DNA of 32,522 nucleotides, taken from assembly GCA_945870885.1 (NCBI GenBank), contig CAMBTR010000008.1:1-32522 (forward strand), written 5' to 3'. The notes beneath the pieces were generated by a model that was given only the letters and a program-made list of their open reading frames with translations, did not search any database and was not told the origin of the DNA. Shown in pieces: positions 26,795 to 32,522 of the stretch. The position numbers and the translations under genes were made by a program. How positions within the stretch are numbered: the stretch's first letter is position 1; every line of letters begins with the position of its first letter. The stretch comes from Chryseobacterium gleum. Lineage in GTDB: Bacteria; Bacteroidota; Bacteroidia; NS11-12g; UBA955.

Positions 26795-27490
26795 TTATAA
26801 TCCTGGGATTGATTTAATGTCTATACTCACACTAGGACTCATGGTACTGCTCATGAAGATACTGCGGAAATACGTTCCCTTTGCAGCACTTGGCTTCAAT
26901 CGTTGCAATACTTGCACTAATTCCAATGCATTTTCACTCAATTTGTCAGATTCGAAAGATACCTTTCCAACTGAAGTGTGGATGATTCCAGTTTTGTCAA
27001 CCTTAAAGTCGATTTTACCCGCCTTAACCTCAACAACTGCTTTTCCTACTTCCAATGTAACTGTACCACTCTTTGGATTTGGCATCAAGTTACGAGGACC
27101 TAAGATTTTGCCCAAACGACCCAACTTTGCCATTACACTAGGTACAGCAATGATGATATCGATATCGGTCCAACCACCAGCGATTTTCTCGATGTAATCG
27201 TCCAAACCTACGTGATCAGCACCCGCGTCGCGCGCTTCCTGTTCTTTATCTGCTGTACAAAGTACCAACGTACGAACCACCTTACCCAAACCGTGTGGCA
27301 AAGATGCAACGCCACGTACCATTTGATTGGCCTGACGGGGATCTACGCCCAAACGAACATCGATATCTACCGATGCGTCAAATTTGGTGGATGAAATTTG
27401 CTTAAGGATGTTACTAGCCTCGAGCAAAGTATACGACTTGGTGTTGTCGTATTTAGCTTCCGCTTCTTTTCTTTTTTTACCAACTTTCAT
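26795..27490 (-). CDS. rplA: 50S ribosomal protein uL1
   Basis: A 231-residue protein of the L1 stalk, which helps release E-site tRNA. Family marks: the N-terminal basic [48 protein letters not shown] and the C-terminal [20 protein letters not shown]. Normal length. It starts 8 nt after the rplK stop, and ends 3 nt before rplJ. In E. coli uL1 represses translation of the rplK-rplA mRNA; a comparable leader was not identified here. Confidence 0.97.
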   Translation of the reverse strand: MKVGKKRKEAEAKYDNTKSYTLLEASNILKQISSTKFDASVDIDVRLGVDPRQANQMVRGVASLPHGLGKVVRTLVLCTADKEQEARDAGADHVGLDDYIEKIAGGWTDIDIIIAVPSVMAKLGRLGKILGPRNLMPNPKSGTVTLEVGKAVVEVKAGKIDFKVDKTGIIHTSVGKVSFESDKLSENALELVQVLQRLKPSAAKGTYFRSIFMSSTMSPSVSIDIKSIPGL

Positions 27491-27498
27491 AATTCAAA

Positions 27499-27939
27499 TC
27501 AATTAAATGGGGCATCCCCTGTTACCGTGATACCCATACTGCGGGCTGTACCTGCAACCAATTTCATGGCAGACTCTACAGTAAAGCAATTCAAATCTGG
27601 CATTTTGTCCTGAGCGATGGTTTGAACCACATCCCATGATACAGAACCTACCTTCTTACGGTTGGGTTCAGTAGAGCCTTTTTGGAGCTTAGTAGCTTCC
27701 AACAATTGAATTGCCACTGGGGGAGTTTTGATGACGAAGTCGAATGATTTGTCCGAATAAACGGAAATCACGACCGGCAACACCTTCCCCATCTTGTCCT
27801 GCGTGCGCGCATTGAATTGTTTGCAAAAATCCATGATGTTCAAACCTTTTGAACCCAAAGCCGGACCGATTGGAGGCGAAGGGTTTGCTTGACCACCTTT
27901 TACCTGGAGCTTGACGAAACCTGTTATTTCTTTTGCCAT
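27499..27939 (-). CDS. rplK: 50S ribosomal protein uL11
   Basis: A 146-residue protein of the GTPase-associated centre. The N-terminal proline-rich [20 protein letters not shown] and the C-terminal rRNA-binding domain ([20 protein letters not shown]) are diagnostic. The N-terminal prolines needed for thiostrepton and stringent-factor response are present. It follows nusG after 8 nt and precedes rplA after 8 nt, in the usual order. Confidence 0.97.
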   Translation of the reverse strand: MAKEITGFVKLQVKGGQANPSPPIGPALGSKGLNIMDFCKQFNARTQDKMGKVLPVVISVYSDKSFDFVIKTPPVAIQLLEATKLQKGSTEPNRKKVGSVSWDVVQTIAQDKMPDLNCFTVESAMKLVAGTARSMGITVTGDAPFN

Positions 27940-27947
27940 TGTTACTG

Positions 27948-28499
27948 TTACAATTTTTGTATTTGGTTATAATTTAACTCAAGAGGTGTACGGCGACCGA
28001 AAATCTTCACCATAACCTTGAGCTTGCGCTTTTCTTCGTTTACTTCTTCGATAACACCGTCGAAATCATTGAACGGTCCATCTACCACTTTCACCGACTC
28101 ACCTACTAGGAAGTGTTCTTCATCCATTGCATCAGAATCGCTAAGGCTATCTGCTGTTCCCAAAATACGACTTAATTCGTTTGGACGCAATGGAACAGGT
28201 TGGTCTTTAGATCCTAAGAACCCAACTACTCCTGTAACACTCTTGATCAAAGGCATGATTTCTGGGTCAGATAAATCGGCATGAACTAAAATGTATCCTG
28301 GAAATGCATTTCTCTCCTTAATTGCCTTTTTACCGTTCTTAATCAAATAAACCTTCTCTGTAGGGATCAGAATTTCAGGCACAAAGTCGCTCTTACGATC
28401 GCGCTCGAGCTCAACCGTAATACTGTGCTTCACCTTCTTTTCCTGTCCGGTAATTGCACGAACCACGTACCACTTGTGTCTGTCTTCTGCCGTTGTCAT
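27948..28499 (-). CDS. nusG: Transcription termination/antitermination factor NusG
   Basis: A 183-residue protein with an NGN domain ([18 protein letters not shown], then FPGYILVHA, about residues 9-115) and a C-terminal KOW domain (about 127-183, with [19 protein letters not shown]). NusG binds RNA polymerase beta' and links it to Rho or the ribosome. The length is that of normal NusG without the extra domain inserted in some Bacteroidota paralogues (UpxY-type), so this is the housekeeping copy. It starts 2 nt after the secE stop. Confidence 0.96.
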   Translation of the reverse strand: MTTAEDRHKWYVVRAITGQEKKVKHSITVELERDRKSDFVPEILIPTEKVYLIKNGKKAIKERNAFPGYILVHADLSDPEIMPLIKSVTGVVGFLGSKDQPVPLRPNELSRILGTADSLSDSDAMDEEHFLVGESVKVVDGPFNDFDGVIEEVNEEKRKLKVMVKIFGRRTPLELNYNQIQKL

Positions 28500-28501
28500 G
28501 A

Positions 28502-28699
28502 TTATTTGAATAGTTTATAAAATTGGGTTAAACTTACACCCAATACGCTGTCAAGCCCCCATATTACTAGGGCAAATAATAATGAAGCGACAAGCACAAT
28601 CCATGTGCTTTCCCTCAATTCTTCCCATGTAGGCCAGCTGACTTTGTTAACCAACTCGTCTCTGGTCTCACGGAAATAGTTATTTATTCTTCCAAACAT
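28502..28699 (-). CDS. secE: Preprotein translocase subunit SecE
   Basis: A 65-residue single-helix SecE. The conserved amphipathic ELVNKVSWPTWEELREST (residues 15-32) precedes one membrane segment (about 33-52). Such short one-helix SecE is usual outside the enterobacteria. It binds SecY in the inner-membrane translocon. It lies 14 nt after tRNA-Trp and 2 nt before nusG, exactly as in many bacteria, so the tRNA and secE are probably made from one transcript. Confidence 0.95.
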   Translation of the reverse strand: MFGRINNYFRETRDELVNKVSWPTWEELRESTWIVLVASLLFALVIWGLDSVLGVSLTQFYKLFK

Positions 28700-28713
28700 C
28701 GCGCTTTTATTAG

Positions 28714-28784
28714 CACGGGCACAAGGATTCGAACCCTGATCAAAGGTTTTGGAGACCTCTATTCTACCATTGAACTATGCCCGT
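28714..28784 (-). tRNA. tRNA-Trp (CCA anticodon)
   Basis: A 71-nt cloverleaf on the minus strand. Acceptor ACGGGCA pairs with TGCCCGT, discriminator G; D-stem GTTC/GAAT; anticodon stem GAGGT/ACCTT with loop CTCCAAA, anticodon CCA; T-stem CAGGG/CCTTG with loop TTCGAAT. The 3' CCA is not encoded. It lies between tuf and secE. Confidence 0.95.
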
Positions 28785-28836
28785 ATAAATGAGAGCATCT
28801 TGCAATGCCCCCATTATATTCTTAATAGCTCGGCTA

Positions 28837-30018
28837 TTACTCGATAATCTCAGTTACCTGACCAGCACCTACGGTTCTTCCACCCTCACGGATAGCGAAA
28901 CGCAAGTTCTTTTCCATAGCGATAGGCTGAATCAATTCAACTGTAATTGATACGTTATCACCAGGCATGATCATTTCTGTACCTGCAGGCAAACTGATTT
29001 CACCAGTTACGTCTGTAGTACGGAAGTAAAACTGTGGACGGTACTTATTAAAGAATGGAGTATGACGTCCACCCTCTTCTTTGCTCAATACGTAAACCTC
29101 AGCATGGAACTTCTTGTGAGGAGTAACTGACTTAGGAGCACAGATAACCATACCGCGACGGATATCATTTTTGTCGATACCACGCAACAAGATACCAGCG
29201 TTATCACCTGCTTCACCACGATCCAACAACTTACGGAACATTTCTACTCCAGTACAAGTTGATGTCAATGTTGAACCAAATCCGATGATTTCTACAGAAT
29301 CTTGAACGTTGATCACACCACGCTCGATACGACCAGTAGCAACTGTACCACGACCAGTGATCGAGAATACATCTTCTACAGGCATCAAGAAAGGCTGATC
29401 CACCAAACGTGGTGGAACTGGGATCCACTCATCTACAGCAGTCATCAATTCCATGATAGTGCCTACCCACTTCTCGTCTCCATTCAATCCACCCAAAGCA
29501 GATCCACGGATAATTGGAGTGTCAGATGAGAATTCGTAGAATTCCAACAATTCACGCATCTCCATTTCAACTAAATCCAACATTTCTGGATCGTCTACCA
29601 TGTCGACTTTGTTCATGAATACAACCAAACGAGGAACACCAACCTGACGAGCCAACAAGATATGTTCGCGTGTCTGTGGCATTGGACCGTCTGTAGACGC
29701 AACCACCAAAATCGCACCGTCCATCTGTGCAGCACCCGTTACCATGTTCTTTACATAGTCGGCGTGACCTGGACAGTCAACGTGAGCGTAGTGACGGTTG
29801 GCCGTTGAATACTCAACGTGAGCCGTGTTAATTGTGATACCGCGCTCTTTCTCTTCAGGAGCAGAGTCGATTGACTCGAATGAACGCATTTCAGAAAGAC
29901 CAGCCTTGGCCAGTACAGTAGTGATGGCCGCAGTCAAAGTGGTCTTACCGTGGTCTACGTGACCAATAGTACCAATGTTCAAGTGCGGCTTGGAACGGTC
30001 AAATGTTTCTTTTGCCAT
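28837..30018 (-). CDS. tuf: Elongation factor Tu
   Basis: A 393-residue EF-Tu, the GTPase that brings aminoacyl-tRNA to the ribosome. P-loop GHVDHGKT (19-26), switch II DCPGH (81-85) and NKVD (136-139) are intact. Domain II begins about residue 205 with the [12 protein letters not shown] beta strand, and domain III follows, ending [17 protein letters not shown]. Length and sequence are typical. It follows four tRNA genes on the same strand and is probably cotranscribed with them, as the E. coli tufB gene is. The A-rich leader (ACAAAACAAACAACTATG) has no Shine-Dalgarno. A 7-bp hairpin (TAATAGC/GCTATTA, 28823-28839) straddles the stop but has no U-tract. Confidence 0.98.
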   Translation of the reverse strand: MAKETFDRSKPHLNIGTIGHVDHGKTTLTAAITTVLAKAGLSEMRSFESIDSAPEEKERGITINTAHVEYSTANRHYAHVDCPGHADYVKNMVTGAAQMDGAILVVASTDGPMPQTREHILLARQVGVPRLVVFMNKVDMVDDPEMLDLVEMEMRELLEFYEFSSDTPIIRGSALGGLNGDEKWVGTIMELMTAVDEWIPVPPRLVDQPFLMPVEDVFSITGRGTVATGRIERGVINVQDSVEIIGFGSTLTSTCTGVEMFRKLLDRGEAGDNAGILLRGIDKNDIRRGMVICAPKSVTPHKKFHAEVYVLSKEEGGRHTPFFNKYRPQFYFRTTDVTGEISLPAGTEMIMPGDNVSITVELIQPIAMEKNLRFAIREGGRTVGAGQVTEIIE

Positions 30019-30049
30019 AGTTGTTTGTTTTGTGTTGTTTTTGTTTTTG

Positions 30050-30121
30050 AGCCAATGAGGGGAATTGAACCCCTGACCTTTTCCTTACCAAGGAAACGCT
30101 CTACCCCTGAGCTACATCGGC
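30050..30121 (-). tRNA. tRNA-Thr (GGT anticodon)
   Basis: A 72-nt cloverleaf on the minus strand. Acceptor GCCGATG pairs with CATTGGC (one G-T pair), discriminator T; D-stem GCTC/GAGC; anticodon stem TTTCC/GGAAA with loop TTGGTAA, anticodon GGT; T-stem AGGGG/CCCCT. The 3' CCA is not encoded. It is the last of the four tRNA genes before tuf. Confidence 0.95.
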
Positions 30122-30156
30122 TTATCCCCACAAGAGTTGCCCCTTGTTTCGATGCG

Positions 30157-30229
30157 AGCGGGAGACGAGGCTCGAACTCGCGACCTACAGCTTGGAAGGC
30201 TGTCGCTCTACCAACTGAGCTACTCCCGC
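30157..30229 (-). tRNA. tRNA-Gly (TCC anticodon)
   Basis: A 73-nt cloverleaf on the minus strand. Acceptor GCGGGAG/CTCCCGC, discriminator T; D-stem GCTC/GAGC; anticodon stem ACAGC/GCTGT with loop CTTCCAA, anticodon TCC; T-stem GCGAG with CTCGT (one wobble). No encoded CCA. Confidence 0.95.
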
Positions 30230-30251
30230 ATTATTAGACATAAAAGTGTAG

Positions 30252-30331
30252 TGGGGGCAAGTGGACTCGAACCACTGGACCCGAAGGAGCGGATTTACAG
30301 TCCGCCGCAATTGCCGCTATGCGATGCCCCC
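30252..30331 (-). tRNA. tRNA-Tyr (GTA anticodon), class II with long variable arm
   Basis: An 80-nt class II tRNA on the minus strand. Acceptor GGGGGCA/TGCCCCC, discriminator A; anticodon stem GCGGA/TCCGC with loop CTGTAAA, anticodon GTA; a long variable arm (about TCCTTCGGGTCC) as expected for bacterial tRNA-Tyr. No encoded CCA. Confidence 0.95.
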
Positions 30332-30377
30332 AATAAATCCAAGGTTCCCCCATGATCGGTTGCACTTTTATATCTTG

Positions 30378-30450
<73 letters not shown>

Positions 30451-30501
30451 TTTTAAAGTTAAGAACATGTGTGACCGAGGCCACTATCCCAAAAAGGACT
30501 G

Positions 30502-30532
30502 CAAAAATAGTATTTATTTATGAATTGACAAA
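30502..30532 (-). promoter_or_regulatory. Promoter of the tRNA-tuf operon (TTTG -33, TATTTTTG -7)
   Basis: On the minus strand TTTG (30529-30532) and TATTTTTG (30502-30509) are separated by 19 nt, the best match to the Bacteroidota promoter consensus in the window. Transcription should start near 30495, about 45 nt before tRNA-Thr(TGT). It shares a 198-bp region with the divergent DUF4340-like gene. Confidence 0.75.
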
Positions 30533-30613
30533 CCCTTATTGCATTTTTTACACATTAATTTTACTGTCCAATTCATCCTTCCCCCAAAAACACCATTTCC
30601 TCAATTACCAATC

Positions 30614-30642
30614 TTGCCTCAACAATTTCTTTTATACCTTTG
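30614..30642 (+). promoter_or_regulatory. Promoter of the DUF4340-like gene (TTG -33, TACCTTTG -7)
   Basis: TTG (30614-30616), an 18-nt spacer, and TACCTTTG (30635-30642), followed after 6 nt (TGCCCT) by the ATG. Spacing and both elements are good. The transcript would start at or beside the start codon. Confidence 0.65.
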
Positions 30643-30648
30643 TGCCCT

Positions 30649-31683
30649 ATGCAAAAACGCATCCTTATCGCCCTAACCCTATTGATCTCTGCTATCCTCA
30701 TTACCTTTGTGTTATGGCGAAATATCAATAGTACTACCGCAATTTCCCACGACATATTTGCGCTAAAATCGCCGCAGAAAATTACCAAAATTATCTTCTC
30801 CCCCAACAATACAAAACTGCCTTATCTTTCGATAGAAAAAATAAATGACCATTGGATCGTTCGTACAGAAACCCAAACTTTTCCCGCCGATACCCATGCA
30901 ATTCATGAATTACTCTATTGGGCAATGCCACAATTGCAAGTAAAATGTCCCGTGGCCAACGCCTCAAAAGAAACCGTAACCAAAGATATCGCCCTAAACG
31001 GCACAAAAGTCATCTTCTCACAAGAAAACAAAGAAGTACATACCCTTTACGTTGGATTCCCAACGCCCACCCAAGACGCTACCTATATGTATTTCCCGGG
31101 GACAGAACGACCTTGCGAAATTACAGTCCCGGGATTTGTTGGCTACCTTACCCCCTATTTCAATACCAATATTCAACTCTGGAGGTCGATGTTTATGATC
31201 GATGCGTCCGTCACCGACATCAAATCGATAAAAATCACCTACCCCGCACAACCCCAAGAATCATTTATGATTTCCCAAGATCACGATCGAATCGAATTAA
31301 AAAACCTTTCCAACCAACCCATTGCAGCCAACCAAAGCTTAATCGCTGGATATTTGGAATTGTCTAAGACGCTCGCCCGCGAAGCGGGCGAGCCAGCCGG
31401 TATTAACAATAGCACCGCCGCTGTCAAACTAATCACCCAATCCCAACCCGTCGTGATTTTTGAATATACCTTCGCCTCTCAAGCCGCCAAAACCATCACC
31501 ATCTACCCAATGGACGTTACAGCAGGCGAAACCTATAGCATGGAAGAGAAAAATGGCAAACTCAAAACCAAAGAAACCAATATTTACTGGGCCAAAGAAT
31601 CGGGTGATCCCCTGCTTTGGGTGATTCAAGACATCGTTTTGCATAACCGACTTAAAAAACTCAGCGATTTCAGCAGTCGTTAA
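30649..31683 (+). CDS. DUF4340-like protein with N-terminal membrane anchor
   Basis: About 344 residues from ATG 30649. Residues 4-23 are a hydrophobic anchor (ILIALTLLISAILITFVLW) after a basic MQKR, and the rest is beta-rich and likely periplasmic. The early HDIFALKSPQKITKIIF, HWIVRTETQTFPADTHAI and later the DPLLWVIQD near the C-terminus fit the DUF4340 type found in Bacteroidota, where such proteins are sometimes encoded near gliding/ABC genes; that context is not present here. No catalytic residue is visible. The coding sequence holds a GC-rich palindrome at 31371-31393 that encodes LAREAGEPAG. A TTG at 30640 could extend the frame, but it lies within the -7 element. Confidence 0.65.
   Translation: MQKRILIALTLLISAILITFVLWRNINSTTAISHDIFALKSPQKITKIIFSPNNTKLPYLSIEKINDHWIVRTETQTFPADTHAIHELLYWAMPQLQVKCPVANASKETVTKDIALNGTKVIFSQENKEVHTLYVGFPTPTQDATYMYFPGTERPCEITVPGFVGYLTPYFNTNIQLWRSMFMIDASVTDIKSIKITYPAQPQESFMISQDHDRIELKNLSNQPIAANQSLIAGYLELSKTLAREAGEPAGINNSTAAVKLITQSQPVVIFEYTFASQAAKTITIYPMDVTAGETYSMEEKNGKLKTKETNIYWAKESGDPLLWVIQDIVLHNRLKKLSDFSSR
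31371..31393. repeat. GC-rich perfect palindrome with GAA loop inside the DUF4340-like gene
   Basis: GCTCGCCCGC and GCGGGCGAGC form a perfect 10-bp stem around GAA, in an otherwise AT-rich gene. The in-frame translation is part of LAREAGEPAG. The layout parallels the element at 13318-13336 (8-bp stem, same GAA loop in the plus orientation). It is a candidate REP-like insertion. Confidence 0.65.
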
Positions 31684-31764
31684 CCCCAAAGCCAACCGGA
31701 AAGTCACCCTCTCAACCAAAGTAAACCCGCAAATTATTTCTTCAACCAATCCACAAATCATACA

Positions 31765-32522
31765 GTGAAATTTCAGTTTTCCATCGCCGGTGCCGTCCTT
31801 GGCCTCATGTCTTCAGGCCCAACTGGCGCAGTCATAGGCTTTCTCGTTGGCATGTACATCGACTTCGTAAATACCCCTGAAAGCGAACGAAATAAAACCA
31901 GTAGCGCCTACCAACAGCGAAGCCATAGCCAAGACTATTACAGCGACAGCTACCCGCCTTCCGATTTCAAAAACTCGCTGCTTATTTTAATAGCAGCCAC
32001 TATGAATGCCGATGGGTCTGTATTGAGAAGCGAACTCGATATGGTTAAATCGATGCTCATCCGCACCTACGGAGAAGACGAAGCCCGAATGCTACTGCTC
32101 CGACTTCGCGATTACCTCAAACAGTCGCACAACCTTGCCGAAGTCTGTCGAAACCTCCGCAACCGCATGGGCTATTCCCCTAGATTAGAATTGCTTCACG
32201 TACTTTTTAGAATTTCCCGCGCCGATGGCGATATCTCAGCCCCCGAAATCAACCTACTGCAACAAATCGCCACGCAACTTGGAATCAGCACCCCCGACTA
32301 TCTTTCCATTCGGGCGATGTTTGTTTCCACCCCCGATAGCGATTTTCAGATTTTAGAGATCAGCACCTCAGCCACCGAAGAAGAAGCCAAAAAAGCCTAT
32401 CGCAAAATGGTAATGCGCTTTCACCCAGACCGTCTCGGTAGTCTAGACGATGCAGAACGAAAAGCCGCCGAATCCAAATTTATCAAGGTCCAACAAGCCT
32501 ACGAAAACATCAAAAAATCCAA
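31765..32522 (+). CDS. DjlA-like J-domain protein with TerB-type domain, 3' end missing
   Basis: At least 252 codons, open to the right edge. The start is GTG 31765; a later ATG at codon 15 would cut the first membrane segment. Residues 5-33 are glycine-rich and hydrophobic (IAGAVLGLMSSGPTGAVIGF), as in the DjlA N-terminal anchor. About 66-185 is an alpha-helical TerB-like domain (SLLILIAATMNADG and a second LHVLFRISRADGDISAPE). A J domain follows (about 198-252) with the J-protein HPD at H220-P221-D222 (RFHPDRL). It should stimulate DnaK ATPase at the membrane. The J domain is nearly complete, so few residues are likely missing. It follows the DUF4340-like gene after 81 nt with no clear promoter of its own. 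Confidence 0.85.
   Translation, partial: MKFQFSIAGAVLGLMSSGPTGAVIGFLVGMYIDFVNTPESERNKTSSAYQQRSHSQDYYSDSYPPSDFKNSLLILIAATMNADGSVLRSELDMVKSMLIRTYGEDEARMLLLRLRDYLKQSHNLAEVCRNLRNRMGYSPRLELLHVLFRISRADGDISAPEINLLQQIATQLGISTPDYLSIRAMFVSTPDSDFQILEISTSATEEEAKKAYRKMVMRFHPDRLGSLDDAERKAAESKFIKVQQAYENIKKS

Noticed and set aside
26791-26795. An uL10-bL12 autoregulatory leader before rplJ, as in E. coli.
   Set aside because: Only 3 nt separate rplA from rplJ, and no leader structure can be placed there.
28785-28836. TATAAT-like sequence upstream of tRNA-Trp on the minus strand.
   Set aside because: It resembles the E. coli -10, which the Bacteroidota primary sigma factor does not use. No TAnnTTTG is present, and tRNA-Trp is probably transcribed from upstream.
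28823-28839. Short hairpin overlapping the tuf stop as a terminator.
   Set aside because: Seven AT-rich pairs without a U-tract; too weak, and the downstream tRNA-Trp-secE genes seem to need read-through.

Overview
This is a chromosomal housekeeping segment from a member of the Bacteroidota, probably a free-living Flavobacteriales/Chitinophagales-type organism; the genus cannot be resolved from the sequence alone. The signs are Bacteroidota-style promoters (TTG/TTTG near -33 and TAnnTTTG near -7), no recognisable Shine-Dalgarno sequences, several small families typical of the phylum (DUF4199, DUF4340, BatA-type VWA protein, RsmI-like paralogue, degenerate dihydroorotase), and ribosomal/RNA polymerase proteins of the phylum's type. 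There are no IS elements, prophage genes or CRISPR arrays, and no gene-free stretch longer than 300 bases.

Layout. 1-1444 (minus): a small membrane protein, the Mrp-type Fe-S ATPase, and the beginning of a NifU-like scaffold domain protein. 1562-6056 (plus): an RsmI-like methyltransferase, an alpha-oxoamine synthase (candidate serine palmitoyltransferase), a membrane-anchored helix-hairpin-helix protein, an acyl-CoA dehydrogenase and ribosomal protein bS21, closed by a bidirectional terminator at 6110-6137. 6155-15660 (minus): XerC/D recombinase, RidA-family protein, exported WD40 propeller, saccharopine dehydrogenase-like protein, TrmH-type RNA methyltransferase, and a tightly overlapping set: deoxynucleoside kinase, VWA membrane protein, metal-site-less dihydroorotase and DUF4199 protein. 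15798-17552 (plus): an MsbA-like ABC exporter, ending in a 16-bp perfect hairpin shared with the convergent rpoC.

17633-30450 (minus) is the classic transcription/translation block, read in the order tRNA-Thr(UGU), tRNA-Tyr, tRNA-Gly, tRNA-Thr(GGU), tuf, tRNA-Trp, secE, nusG, rplK, rplA, rplJ, rplL, rpoB, rpoC. A good promoter lies upstream of the first tRNA. A strong hairpin sits between rplL and rpoB, and rpoB appears to start with UUG. 30649-32522 (plus): a DUF4340-like membrane-anchored protein and a DjlA-like J-domain protein that runs off the window.

No dramatic new system is evident. The observations most worth following are: (i) -7 promoter elements placed only 4-6 nt before start codons, implying leaderless or nearly leaderless mRNAs; (ii) two GC-rich perfect palindromes with a GAA/TTC loop inserted in frame in two unrelated genes; (iii) the overlapping kinase-VWA-pseudo-dihydroorotase-DUF4199 gene set; and (iv) hairpins at the rplL-rpoB junction and inside the beginning of the HhH gene.
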